Under the pieces are notes generated by a model. It was given only the letters and a program-made list of their open reading frames with translations, was not told the DNA's origin and did no database searches. From positions 332,837-396,836 of the forward strand of contig NZ_JBHTDE010000004.1 in NCBI RefSeq assembly GCF_042666655.1: a stretch of 64,000 nucleotides of DNA. Reading direction: 5' to 3'. A program made the position numbers and the translations under genes. Positions 54,358 through 62,809 of the stretch are shown here, piece after piece. Position 1 is the first letter of the stretch, and each line of letters opens with the position of its first letter. The DNA comes from Paracraurococcus sp042666655. GTDB lineage: Bacteria > Pseudomonadota > Alphaproteobacteria > Acetobacterales > Acetobacteraceae.

Positions 54358-55362
54358 ATGGCTTTCGAACCCACGCCGATGCTGCCCGGTGATGCCTACG
54401 ATGCGGCCCGCCGCTTCGCCGAGGCCGCCACGCAGAAATTGGCGCCGCTGCATGATCCGGCGGCGCGCGCGGCGGAGCTGGCGGCGCAGTGGTCGTCGCT
54501 GCTCGACCTCGGTTGGGCCGGCCTGCTGGTGCCGGAGGAATGTGGCGGCGCCGGCGGCACGCTGCTGGACCTCGCCGCGCTGGCCGAGGGTGCCGGCAGC
54601 GCCGCGCTGCCGCTGCCGCTGGCCATGACCTGCGCCGTGGCGCCGGCCTTGCTGTCCGGGCAGGACGCGCTTCTGACGGATCTGGCAGCCGGGCGGCTGC
54701 GGCCCTGCGTGGTGCTGGCGGGCGGCATCACCGCCGAAGCCGGCCGGCTGACCGGCCAGGCGCTGGGCATCGAGACGCCGCCGGCGCCGAGCCATGCGTT
54801 GGTGGCGGCGGCGGATGCGGTTTACCTGCTGGACCTGACCGATGTCGGCCTGGTCCGGCATGAACGGATCGACGGCAGGCTGACGCTCGACCTCGACCTG
54901 CAGGGTGCCGCGGCGACGCTGCTGGTGGCCGATGCCGCGGCGCGGATCGACCGGGCCCGCGACCTCGGCGCGCTGCTGACCTGCGTCGAGTCGGTGGCGG
55001 CCATGGGAACGCTGATCCGGCAGACCATCGACTACCTGCTGCAGCGCCAGCAATTCGGCGCGGCGCTCGCCAGCTTCCAGGCGCTGCGGCACCGTGTCGC
55101 GGAGATGTACGTCGCCTGGCGCAACCTCACCGGCCTGGTCCAGGCGGCATTGCGCGAGCCGGCCTGGCAACACATCGCCTTCGCCAAGCTGCGGCTGGGC
55201 GAGGCCGGGCGTTTCGTCGCCGAGCAGGCGATCCAGGTGCATGGCGGCATGGGCATGACCGAGGAACTGCCGGCGACGCGGCTGGCGCGGCGCATCCTGA
55301 TGGCAGAATTCGAATGGGGTGATCGCCACGTGCAGGCCGCCCGCCTGCTCGCGGCGGCATAG
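54358..55362 (+). CDS. Acyl-CoA dehydrogenase, small subunit-like
   Basis: A 334-residue acyl-CoA dehydrogenase homologue. The N-terminal LGWAGLLVPEECGGAGGTLLD and the C-terminal AEQAIQVHGGMGMTEELPATRLARR are family motifs. The middle beta-domain is poorly conserved, and the FGGSNE-type loop is absent. Known heterotetrameric acyl-CoA dehydrogenases, such as the steroid side-chain FadE pairs, are built from two such unequal subunits that share one active site. That arrangement is inferred here because the motifs are complementary and the genes nearly contiguous. Confidence 0.87.
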   Translation: MAFEPTPMLPGDAYDAARRFAEAATQKLAPLHDPAARAAELAAQWSSLLDLGWAGLLVPEECGGAGGTLLDLAALAEGAGSAALPLPLAMTCAVAPALLSGQDALLTDLAAGRLRPCVVLAGGITAEAGRLTGQALGIETPPAPSHALVAAADAVYLLDLTDVGLVRHERIDGRLTLDLDLQGAAATLLVADAAARIDRARDLGALLTCVESVAAMGTLIRQTIDYLLQRQQFGAALASFQALRHRVAEMYVAWRNLTGLVQAALREPAWQHIAFAKLRLGEAGRFVAEQAIQVHGGMGMTEELPATRLARRILMAEFEWGDRHVQAARLLAAA

Positions 55363-55375
55363 GGGGATCCGGCAC

Positions 55376-57280
55376 ATGCCCAGCGCAGCGAAGCCCGCCA
55401 CCGCCGCCACCGCCGCTGCCAACCAGGCGGTGCTGGCGGAACTGCCCTTTCACGACACCGCGGACTTCGCCGAGGCCTGGCGCGGCCATGTCGCGCCGCT
55501 GCCCGACGGTGTCGTGCGCGGCACCGGCGGCCGGCTGGTCTGGGACCTCGGCGAGTACCGCTTCCTCAAGGCCGAGCAGGCACCACCCGAGGTCAACCCG
55601 AGCCTCTGGCGGCTGGCGCGGCTGAACATGGCGAATGGGTTGTTCGAGGTCTGTCCCGGAATCTACCAGATCCGCGGCCTCGACCTGGCCAACATGACCA
55701 TCGTCGAGGGCGCGCGTGGCATCATCGTCATCGATGCGCTGACCAATGCCGAGGCCGCCGCCACCGGCCTGGCGCTCTATCGCGCGCATCGCGGCGAAAG
55801 GCCGGTCAGCGCGCTGATCTACACCCACAGCCATGCCGACCATTTCGGCGGTGCCTTCGGTGTCGCCAGCCTGGACGAGGTGCGCGGGGGCCGGGTGCCG
55901 GTGATCGCGCCGGATGGCTTCATGGAGGAACTGGGCGCGGAATCCGTGCTTGCCGGCATCCCGATGGCGCGGCGGGCGAATTTCCAATTCGGCGGGGCGC
56001 TGCATCGCGGGGTGCGTGGCCAGGTCGATGCCGGGCTCGGCAAGCGCATGGGCCTTGCTGTCTCCACCCTGCTGCCGCCGACCGACCTGATCGTCGAGGC
56101 GGTGGAAAGCCGGACGATCGATGGCATCGAGTTGGTCTTCCAGATGGCGCCGCAGACCGAGGCGCCGGCGGAGATGCATATCTGGCTGCCGCGGCATCGC
56201 GTGCTCAACATGGCGGAGAACACCACGCGCCACTTGCACAACTTCATCCCGCTGCGCGGCGCCCAGGCGCGCGATACCCGGGTCTGGTCGAACGCCATCG
56301 CCACCAGCATGGCGCTGTTCGGCGACCAAGCGGAGATCCTGGTGGCGCAGCATCATTGGCCGATCTGGGGGCAGGAGAAGCTGCTCGGCTATCTCGGCCG
56401 CCAGCGTGACCTCTACAAGCATATTCACGACCAGGCGCTGCGCCTGGCGGCGCATGGGCTGCGGCCGGCGGAGATCTCGGAGCGGCTCCGGCTGCCCGAC
56501 AGCCTGGCGCAGGACTGGGCCTGCCGCGGCTACTACGGCACGGTCAGCCACAATGCCAAGGCGGTCTACCAGCGCTACCTCAGCTGGTATGACGGCAATC
56601 CGGCCAACCTCGATCCGCTGCCGCCGAGCGAGGCGGCGCGCAAGCTGGTCGAGTATCTCGGGCCGCTCGACGCCGTCATCGCGCGGGCGCGGGAGGACTT
56701 CGTCCGCGGCGAATACCGCTGGGTGGCGCAGCTAATGAACCAGCTGGTCTTCGCCGACCCGGACAATGCCGCGGCGCGCGAGCTTTGCGCCGATGCGCAT
56801 GAGCAGCTCGGCTATCAGGCGGAAAGCGCCACCTGGCGCAACGCCTATCTGCTGGCGGCGCAGGAACTGCGCGGCGGCACCGGCGGCAGCCGCGCGGTCG
56901 GCTTCCTCCGCCCCGACATGCTGCCGGCCCTGTCGACCGGGGTGGTCTTCGACTGGCTCGGCGTGCGGCTGAAGGCGGAGCAGGCCGCCGGGCTGCGCTG
57001 GCGGATCGACTGGCACTTCACCGACCGCGGGGAGATGGTGGCGCAGAATCTCGAGAATGCGACCCTGACGCAGCGGCTCGGCAGCACCTCCGCGGCGCCG
57101 GACACGCGGGTGACGACGACGCGCGCCGCCTTCGACCGGCTGGTGGCGGGCAGCGCCGGCTTCGAGGCCCTGCTGGCGGAAGGCGCCGCCACGGTGGCGG
57201 GCGATGCCACGCTGCCGGCAAGGCTCTTCGCGCTGCTGGACGTCTTCGAGACGATTTTCCCGGTCGTCACCCCGCGTTGA
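55376..57280 (+). CDS. SdsA1-like alkyl/aryl-sulfatase (type III, metallo-beta-lactamase fold)
   Basis: A 634-residue zinc hydrolase that in characterised relatives cleaves sulfate from alkyl sulfates such as SDS. It shows NPSLWRLARLNMANGLFEV, GIYQIRGLDLANMTIVEG, the zinc motif HSHADH at 151-156, and AENTTRHLHN with a bridging Glu (about 280). A middle dimerisation region and a C-terminal SCP2-like domain follow. No signal peptide is seen, unlike SdsA1, so it would act in the cytoplasm on imported substrate. AGGGGG precedes the ATG. It is last in the operon and its end overlaps the SDR gene by 14 bp. Confidence 0.88.
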   Translation: MPSAAKPATAATAAANQAVLAELPFHDTADFAEAWRGHVAPLPDGVVRGTGGRLVWDLGEYRFLKAEQAPPEVNPSLWRLARLNMANGLFEVCPGIYQIRGLDLANMTIVEGARGIIVIDALTNAEAAATGLALYRAHRGERPVSALIYTHSHADHFGGAFGVASLDEVRGGRVPVIAPDGFMEELGAESVLAGIPMARRANFQFGGALHRGVRGQVDAGLGKRMGLAVSTLLPPTDLIVEAVESRTIDGIELVFQMAPQTEAPAEMHIWLPRHRVLNMAENTTRHLHNFIPLRGAQARDTRVWSNAIATSMALFGDQAEILVAQHHWPIWGQEKLLGYLGRQRDLYKHIHDQALRLAAHGLRPAEISERLRLPDSLAQDWACRGYYGTVSHNAKAVYQRYLSWYDGNPANLDPLPPSEAARKLVEYLGPLDAVIARAREDFVRGEYRWVAQLMNQLVFADPDNAAARELCADAHEQLGYQAESATWRNAYLLAAQELRGGTGGSRAVGFLRPDMLPALSTGVVFDWLGVRLKAEQAAGLRWRIDWHFTDRGEMVAQNLENATLTQRLGSTSAAPDTRVTTTRAAFDRLVAGSAGFEALLAEGAATVAGDATLPARLFALLDVFETIFPVVTPR

Positions 57281-58037
57281 GGCTCGTGCTGGTGATCCCG
57301 CCATCGACCACCAGCACCTGCCCGGTGACGAAGCCGGCCTGGCCGGAGGCGAGGAAGCCGATGGCGCGGGCGATGTCCTCCACCGCGCCGAGCCGGCCGA
57401 GCGGCGTGCGCGCGACGCGCCGCGCATCGCGTTCGGCGTTGCGGTTGCGCTGGGTGCCCTCGGTCGGGATCGCGGAAGGCGCGATGGCATTGACGCGGAT
57501 GCCGCGCGGGCCGAGCTCGGCCGCTGCGGCACGGGTGATGCCGGTGACGCCGGCCTTGATGCCACAATAGACCAGGCCGTTCTGCAGCCCCTGCAGCGCC
57601 GCCGTGGAGGCGATGTTGACGATGCTGCCGCCCCGCTCGCCCATCGCCTCGGCCGCCGCCTGGATGCCCCAGATCACCGCCTTGAAGCCGACATCCAGCA
57701 TGCGGTCCGTGGTGTCCGGCGCGATGTCCGGCACCGCTTGGTAGCGCACCCAGGCGGCATTGTTCACCAGCACGTCGAGCCGCCCGGCCTGCTCGGCGAG
57801 CCCCAGCACGGCCGCGCGCATGCCGTCCCGCGTGCTGATGTTCTGCGTCACGCCGATCGCCCGGCCACCTGCAGCCTCGATCTCGGCGACCACTCGGTCG
57901 ACGAATTCGGGCTTCAGGTCGTTGACGCCGACGGTGGCTCCCATGCCGGCCAGGTGCAGCGCCGCGGCGCGGCCGATGCCGTTGCCGGCGCCGGTCACCA
58001 GCGCGACGCGCCCGGCGAGGGAAAACACTTCGGTCAC
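57267..58037 (-). CDS. SDR-family NAD(P)-dependent oxidoreductase
   Basis: A 256-residue classical short-chain dehydrogenase. The cofactor loop TGAGNGIG is at 15-22, NNAA at 92-95, the catalytic Ser at 144, and Tyr157 with Lys161 in YCGIK. C-terminal PSAIPTEG matches the usual substrate-lid position. It may oxidise an alcohol or 3-hydroxyacyl-CoA intermediate. Its start overlaps the stop of the acyl-CoA synthetase gene by 4 bp, so both are co-translated and fall under the operator at 60197. Confidence 0.9.
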   Translation of the reverse strand: MTEVFSLAGRVALVTGAGNGIGRAAALHLAGMGATVGVNDLKPEFVDRVVAEIEAAGGRAIGVTQNISTRDGMRAAVLGLAEQAGRLDVLVNNAAWVRYQAVPDIAPDTTDRMLDVGFKAVIWGIQAAAEAMGERGGSIVNIASTAALQGLQNGLVYCGIKAGVTGITRAAAAELGPRGIRVNAIAPSAIPTEGTQRNRNAERDARRVARTPLGRLGAVEDIARAIGFLASGQAGFVTGQVLVVDGGITSTSLNAG

Positions 58038-60166
58038 GGCCTGTCCTCCACCGGGATGATCAGCGCATCCAGTGCCACCGCACCCTCGCCCTCGGCGCGG
58101 ACCAGCAGCGGATTGATGTCCACCTCTGCCACCGCCGCCGCCTGCTGCGCGGCGAAGCGGGACAGTGCCGCCACCGCGCGGGCCGCTGCGGCGATGTCGG
58201 CCTTCGGCCGGCCGCGCGCGCCATCCAGCACCGGGAAGGCCTTCAGGCTGCGCAACATCTCCAGCGCCTCGGCCTCATCGACCGGCGCAGGGCGGACGGC
58301 CACGTCCTGCAGCACCTCGGCGAAGATGCCGCCGAGCCCGATCAGAACCACCGGGCCGAAGACCGGGTCGCGCTTCGTCCCGAGGATCAGCTCGACACCG
58401 CCGCGGACCATCGGCGCGACCAGCACGCCGTCGAGGCGCGCCTGCGGCGCCGCGGTCCGCACCTGCGCCAGCATCGTGTCATGCGCGGCGGCGACAGCGG
58501 CCGCATCGGCCAGGTCGAGCACCACGCCGCCGACCTCGGTCTTGTGCGGCAGGTCCGCCGAGACGATCTTCAGCACCACGGGGAAGCCCAGCCTGGTGGC
58601 GGCCGCGGCGGCTTCCGCGGCGCTGTGGACCACGCATTCCGGCAGGATCGGCACACCGGCGGCTGCCAGCGCCTGCTTGGCGGCGGCCTCCGTCCGCAGC
58701 GCCGCGGTGTCAAGCGGGGCGCCCGGCGGCATCGTCACGGCAGGCCGCAGCGGCACGCGGCGCGCCTCGGCCAGCGCGCAGAGCCCGGCCAGGGTCGCGG
58801 TGCTGGCATTGACGCCATCCACCACCGGCATGCCGAGCGCGGTGAGTTCCGCCACCGCATCGGCCGGGCCATGCACCGAGAGCATCAGCACCTTCCCGGG
58901 GTGCTTTTCGCGCATCGCCTTGAGCGCCGGCAGGAAGACGCCGCGCAGCCGCGGCACATAGAGCGAGGCGGCAAGCTGCAGCAGCAGCACATCGCAGTTC
59001 GGGTCGTCCAGGATGGCGGCCAGAATCTCCACCAGGACCTCGGGCCGCGCGCCCATCTGCGCCGTGGCATCGACCGGGTTGCGCGGCGAGGCGAAGGGCA
59101 CCACCGACAGGATGCGCCGCTGCGTCGCCGGCTCAGGCGCCGGCAGGTCCAGCCCCACCGCGGTCGCGGCATCGGCCAGCAGCACGCCGAACCCGCCTGA
59201 GGCGGTCAGCAGCATGGTGCGCCGGCCGCGCGGCAGAGCCTCCCCGCAGACCGCTGCCGCGTGGCCGAGGTCGAGCAGTGCCTCGACGCTGCCGACCCGG
59301 ACCGCGCCGGTGCGGGCGAAGACCGCGTCGAACACCGCGTCCGACCCCGCCAGCGCCCCGGTGTGGGAGGCGGCGGCGGCCTGGCCGGCCGCGGTCGCGC
59401 CGATCTTCAGCACCACCACCGGCTTGCCCGCGCCGCGTGCCATCTCCAGCGCTTGGATCAGCCGTGGCGCGTCGCGGCAGGTCTCCAGCACGGCCAGCAC
59501 CACCCTGGTCGCGTCGTCCTGCGCCAGCCAGGCGATGGCATCGGCGATGTCGACGTCGCATTCGTTGCCGGTGGTCAGGAAGCGGCTGACGCCGATGCCG
59601 CGTTCCCGCGCCAGCAGCATGGTGTAGCTACCGAGGTTGCCGCTCTGCGAGGCGATGCCGAGCGGCCCGGGCGGCGGCAGCGCGCCTTCCAGCACGATCG
59701 AGAAGGTGGCGATGCTGCGTTCCGCGACGCTGACCGCGCCGAGGCAGTTGGGGCCGAGGATGCGCATGCCGGTGCGCGCGGCGATGGCGCCGAGCGCCGC
59801 CTGCGCCGCCTCGCCCTCCGCGCCGAGTTCGGCGAAGCCGGAGGAAAACACCACGGTGGCCCGGCAGCCGCGCGCGGCGCACTCCTCCAGCGCCGTGGCG
59901 GCGTGTTCGGCGGCGACTGCGATGATCGCCAGGTCGGGGGCTTCCGGCAGCGCGGCGACGGAGGCGAAGGCGGGCAGGCCCTGCACTTCGGCCGCGCGCG
60001 GATTGACCGGGTAGATCGCGCCGGGGAAGCCGAAGCGCTGCAGCAGCTGCACCGGCCGGCCGCCGATCTTCGTGGCATCCTGTGAGGCGCCGATGACGGC
60101 GATGGAGCGCGGCCGGAGGATGGCATCCAGCCCGGCCCCGGGCGCGGGCCGCTGCGGGGAGGTCAT
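58034..60166 (-). CDS. NDP-forming acyl-CoA synthetase (acetate--CoA ligase family, fused subunits)
   Basis: A 710-residue enzyme that activates a carboxylic acid to its CoA thioester through a phospho-His. The order is a CoA-binding domain (RPRSIAVIGASQDATKIGG), a succinyl-CoA-ligase-like domain with SQSGNLGSYTMLLA, and a second domain with SHTGALAGSDAVFDAV. A C-terminal ATP-grasp domain contains GGVELILGTKRDPVFGPV. The ATG at 60166 has CAGGAGAA upstream and is preferred over one at 60187. It lies 31 bases after a TetR-type operator. The acid activated is unknown. Confidence 0.92.
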   Translation of the reverse strand: MTSPQRPAPGAGLDAILRPRSIAVIGASQDATKIGGRPVQLLQRFGFPGAIYPVNPRAAEVQGLPAFASVAALPEAPDLAIIAVAAEHAATALEECAARGCRATVVFSSGFAELGAEGEAAQAALGAIAARTGMRILGPNCLGAVSVAERSIATFSIVLEGALPPPGPLGIASQSGNLGSYTMLLARERGIGVSRFLTTGNECDVDIADAIAWLAQDDATRVVLAVLETCRDAPRLIQALEMARGAGKPVVVLKIGATAAGQAAAASHTGALAGSDAVFDAVFARTGAVRVGSVEALLDLGHAAAVCGEALPRGRRTMLLTASGGFGVLLADAATAVGLDLPAPEPATQRRILSVVPFASPRNPVDATAQMGARPEVLVEILAAILDDPNCDVLLLQLAASLYVPRLRGVFLPALKAMREKHPGKVLMLSVHGPADAVAELTALGMPVVDGVNASTATLAGLCALAEARRVPLRPAVTMPPGAPLDTAALRTEAAAKQALAAAGVPILPECVVHSAAEAAAAATRLGFPVVLKIVSADLPHKTEVGGVVLDLADAAAVAAAHDTMLAQVRTAAPQARLDGVLVAPMVRGGVELILGTKRDPVFGPVVLIGLGGIFAEVLQDVAVRPAPVDEAEALEMLRSLKAFPVLDGARGRPKADIAAAARAVAALSRFAAQQAAAVAEVDINPLLVRAEGEGAVALDALIIPVEDRP

Positions 60167-60196
60167 GGGGGGTTCTCCTGCGTCCATCCCGGGGTG

Positions 60197-60212
60197 CTGA
60201 CCGATCGGTCAG
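60197..60212. promoter_or_regulatory. TetR-type operator, copy 2
   Basis: The palindrome CTGACCGATCGGTCAG again, between the tetR stop (60220) and the synthetase start (60166). The sequence is partly symmetrical further out (GGTG ... CACC). It can control the synthetase-SDR unit independently of tetR. Confidence 0.75.
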
Positions 60213-60219
60213 TGGCACC

Positions 60220-60870
60220 CTATCCCTGAGGCGGGGCGGGCGGCAAGCCCGGTGCCGCGGCGTGCAGGCCATGGAAGATCATGTCGAAATAGGCCTCGGC
60301 GACCTGTGGCGCGGGCATGCCCTGGTCCGGCTTGTGCCAGCGATGCATCCAGTTGAGCGCGGAGAGCACCAGCCGGCCGGCCAGCGGCACGTCCAGCGGG
60401 CGCATCTCGCCGGCATCGATGGCGTCCTGGATCAGCCGGCGGAGCAACCCCTCGTAGCGGTCGCGCCACAGCATGCGTTCGGTCTGCCGGTGGTGCTGCG
60501 GGTCGTTCCAGAAGGCGGTGGTGGAGGCGATCCAGGCCCAGCGGTAACGCTGGAAATACTCGCCGGTGGCGGCCATGAAGGCGCGGATGCGCAGCGCCGG
60601 GGACGCCGCCGCCTGCAGCCGGGCCTCGACGAAATGGAACAGCTCCCGGGTCGAGCCGAGGGTGATGCGGGCGAAGATCTCGTCCTTGTCGGCAAAGTGG
60701 TGATAGAGCAGCGACTTGGAGATGCCGCAGGCCAGCGCGATGTCGCGCATCGAGGTGCCGTCGTAGCCCGTGGTGGCGAAGAGCCTGGCCGAGGTCGAGA
60801 GGATCTGCAGCACGCGGTCGGTCGCTTCGCCGCCCGCGGGCTCTGGCGGCATCGCCTGCTGATCCGGCAT
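60220..60870 (-). CDS. TetR-family transcriptional regulator
   Basis: A 216-residue repressor. The N-terminal helix-turn-helix lies at about 39-60 (SMRDIALACGISKSLLYHHF) after the usual ILSTSARLFATTGYDGT helix. The C-terminal ligand domain includes a FAT-like Trp-rich segment (RYRWAWIASTTAFW). It resembles TetR proteins that sense CoA thioesters, but the ligand is not determined from sequence. Three matching palindromes occur in the window: before its own gene, before the synthetase and before the enoyl-CoA hydratase operon. Autoregulation is expected. Confidence 0.9.
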   Translation of the reverse strand: MPDQQAMPPEPAGGEATDRVLQILSTSARLFATTGYDGTSMRDIALACGISKSLLYHHFADKDEIFARITLGSTRELFHFVEARLQAAASPALRIRAFMAATGEYFQRYRWAWIASTTAFWNDPQHHRQTERMLWRDRYEGLLRRLIQDAIDAGEMRPLDVPLAGRLVLSALNWMHRWHKPDQGMPAPQVAEAYFDMIFHGLHAAAPGLPPAPPQG

Positions 60871-60885
60871 CCCCGCACCCCTTCG

Positions 60886-60901
60886 TTGACCGAGCGGTCA
60901 G
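60886..60901. promoter_or_regulatory. TetR-type operator, copy 3 (14/16 match)
   Basis: TTGACCGAGCGGTCAG differs from copies 1 and 2 at two positions. It is centred between the tetR ATG (60870) and the divergent SMP-30 ATG (60932), about 15 and 30 bases from each, so it can regulate both. Confidence 0.7.
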
Positions 60902-60931
60902 CGTCCGGCAATTTGGCGGCGGAGGCAACGC

Positions 60932-61807
60932 ATGGCCATCGCCATCGACCGCATCGGCGACAGCCGCGACCAGCTGGGCGAAAGTCCGGTCTGGAGCACG
61001 CGCGAACAAGCCCTCTACTGGGTCGATTCCCTGGCCGGCAGGCTGCACCGGCTGCAGTGGGGCAGCGGCCGGCGGGAGGATTGGGCGGTGCCGGCGCCGG
61101 TCGGCAGCTTCGGCCTGTGCCGGGATGGCGGCGTGGTGCTGGCGCTGGCCGATGGCTTCCACCGGTACGACCCTGCCACCCGCGCCACCACGTTGCTGGC
61201 GAAGTCGCCGGTGCAGCACCCGGACGTGCGGCTCAACGACGGCAAGGTGGACCGCCAGGGGCGCTTCCTGGCCGGCAGCATGCACATGAACCTTGCCCCT
61301 GGCGCGGCGTCGCGCGGCGCGCTGTACCGGCTGGAGGCGGATGGCGGCGTCACCACCCTGGCCGAAGACATCGTCACCGCCAACGGGCCCTGCTTCAGCC
61401 CGGATGGTGCGACGCTGTTCCTGGCGGACAGCCCGCGCCGGGTGATCTGGCGGCTCGACTACCGCGACGGGCAGGCGCGCGGACGGGCGCCCTTCATCGA
61501 CCTCGCGGCGCTGGACAGCGCGCCGGACGGCGCCACGGTGGATGCGGCGGGGCATCTTTGGGTCGCGCTGGTCCGCAGCGGCGAGATCGGCCGGTTCGAT
61601 GCCATCGGGCGGCTGGTGCAGCGCATCGCCATGCCGGTGCGCCACCCGACCAGCGTGAATTTCGGCGGGCCGGGCCTGGATGTGCTGTTCGTCACCTCGA
61701 TCTCGGCCAGCCACCGGCTGCAGGATCCGGCGCCCGAGGCCGGCGGGGTCTTCGCCATTACCGGCCTTGACGCGCAGGGCATCGCCGAGCCGTTGATCAG
61801 CCGCTGA
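60932..61807 (+). CDS. SMP-30/gluconolactonase-family protein
   Basis: A 291-residue six-bladed beta-propeller lactonase. The metal ligand Glu17 lies in GESPVW, with RLNDGKVDRQGRF supplying an Asn ligand near residue 101 and TANGPCFSPDGATLF a later metal-site segment. Family members hydrolyse sugar lactones or related esters using calcium or zinc. The gene is divergent from tetR and shares its operator region. GGAGG precedes the ATG. Its 3' end overlaps the LysR gene by 11 bp on the opposite strand. Confidence 0.88.
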   Translation: MAIAIDRIGDSRDQLGESPVWSTREQALYWVDSLAGRLHRLQWGSGRREDWAVPAPVGSFGLCRDGGVVLALADGFHRYDPATRATTLLAKSPVQHPDVRLNDGKVDRQGRFLAGSMHMNLAPGAASRGALYRLEADGGVTTLAEDIVTANGPCFSPDGATLFLADSPRRVIWRLDYRDGQARGRAPFIDLAALDSAPDGATVDAAGHLWVALVRSGEIGRFDAIGRLVQRIAMPVRHPTSVNFGGPGLDVLFVTSISASHRLQDPAPEAGGVFAITGLDAQGIAEPLISR

Positions 61808-62705
61808 CCGCCCCGGGCAGCGCCTCCACCAGGAAATCGAGGAAGGCGCGGGTCTTGGCCGGCAGCAGCGCGGCCTGGCGAAACACCGCGTGGATGCCCT
61901 GGTCGAATTCGGAGTTGGTCACCCGCCAGTCCGGCAGCAGCCGCAGCAGCCGGCCGGCGGCGAGTTCGTCACGCACCGTGTAGTCGTCCAGCAGCGCGAT
62001 GCCATGCCCGGCCAGGGCCAACTGGCGGAGCACTTCCCCGTTATTGGCGGTCAGCCGGGCGGCGATGCGGAGTTCCTGCAACCCGCCGGCGCCGAGGAAC
62101 CGCCAGGTCACCTCGTCCGGGCCGAGCCAATAGGTCAGGCACTCCTGCGCCAGCAGGTCGCGCGGCTGCCGCACCGCCGGGCGCCCATCCAGGTAGCCGG
62201 GGCTGGCCACCAGGATGCGCTCGCTCCGCAGCAGCAGGCGCTGCATCAGCGGTCCGGCGGGCGGCGCGCCGATCCGCAGCTCGATATCGATCTCCTCCTC
62301 CGCCAGCCGGGCCGGCCGTTCGGCGAGGCGGAGTTCGACGCGCAATTCCGGGTAGCGGGCCTGGAAGGCGGGCAGCAGCGGCGTCACCAGCCGCAGGCCG
62401 AACATGGTGCGCGAATGCAGCCGCAGCGTGCCGCGCGGCGTGGCCTGCAAGGCGGCGGCGGCGGCCTCGGCGGCGGCGATGTCCTGCAGGATCGGCTCCA
62501 GCCGGGCGAGGTATTCCCGCCCGGCCTCGGTCAGCACCAGGCTGCGGCTGGTCCGGTTGAGCAACTGCGTGCCCAGCCCGGCTTCGAGGGCTGCCACCTG
62601 GCGGGAGACCGAGGCGGGCGACAGCCCGGCGCGGCGGCCTGCGGCGGAAAAGCTGCCCTCCCGTACCGCGGCCGCGAAGAGTTCCATCGCCTGCAACCGG
62701 CTCAT
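61797..62705 (-). CDS. LysR-family transcriptional regulator
   Basis: A 302-residue regulator. The winged helix is at residues 1-60 (MELFAAAVREGSFSAAGRRAGLSPASVSRQVAALE), and RTSRSLVLTEAGREYLARL leads into the linker helix. The rest is a periplasmic-binding-like effector domain of the CrgA/DmlR branch (LRLHSRTMFGLRLVTPLLPAF). It is divergent from the LLM oxidoreductase gene (104-bp spacer), its most likely target. Confidence 0.9.
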   Translation of the reverse strand: MSRLQAMELFAAAVREGSFSAAGRRAGLSPASVSRQVAALEAGLGTQLLNRTSRSLVLTEAGREYLARLEPILQDIAAAEAAAAALQATPRGTLRLHSRTMFGLRLVTPLLPAFQARYPELRVELRLAERPARLAEEEIDIELRIGAPPAGPLMQRLLLRSERILVASPGYLDGRPAVRQPRDLLAQECLTYWLGPDEVTWRFLGAGGLQELRIAARLTANNGEVLRQLALAGHGIALLDDYTVRDELAAGRLLRLLPDWRVTNSEFDQGIHAVFRQAALLPAKTRAFLDFLVEALPGAVSG

Positions 62706-62717
62706 GGTCCGCCTTTA

Positions 62718-62730
62718 CGCAAATCGCAAA
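62718..62730. promoter_or_regulatory. Tandem repeat in the lysR/LLM spacer
   Basis: CGCAAAT followed directly by CGCAAA. It lies 13 bases from the lysR ATG. Position suggests a regulator contact, but it lacks a clear T-N11-A dyad. Confidence 0.25.
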
Positions 62731-62809
62731 GATGCCTCTCGATCATAGCATATTGTTGCGTGGAAGGCCCAGCCGCTAGGGTCAGAGCCTCCGGCAAGGA
62801 CCAGGCGGC

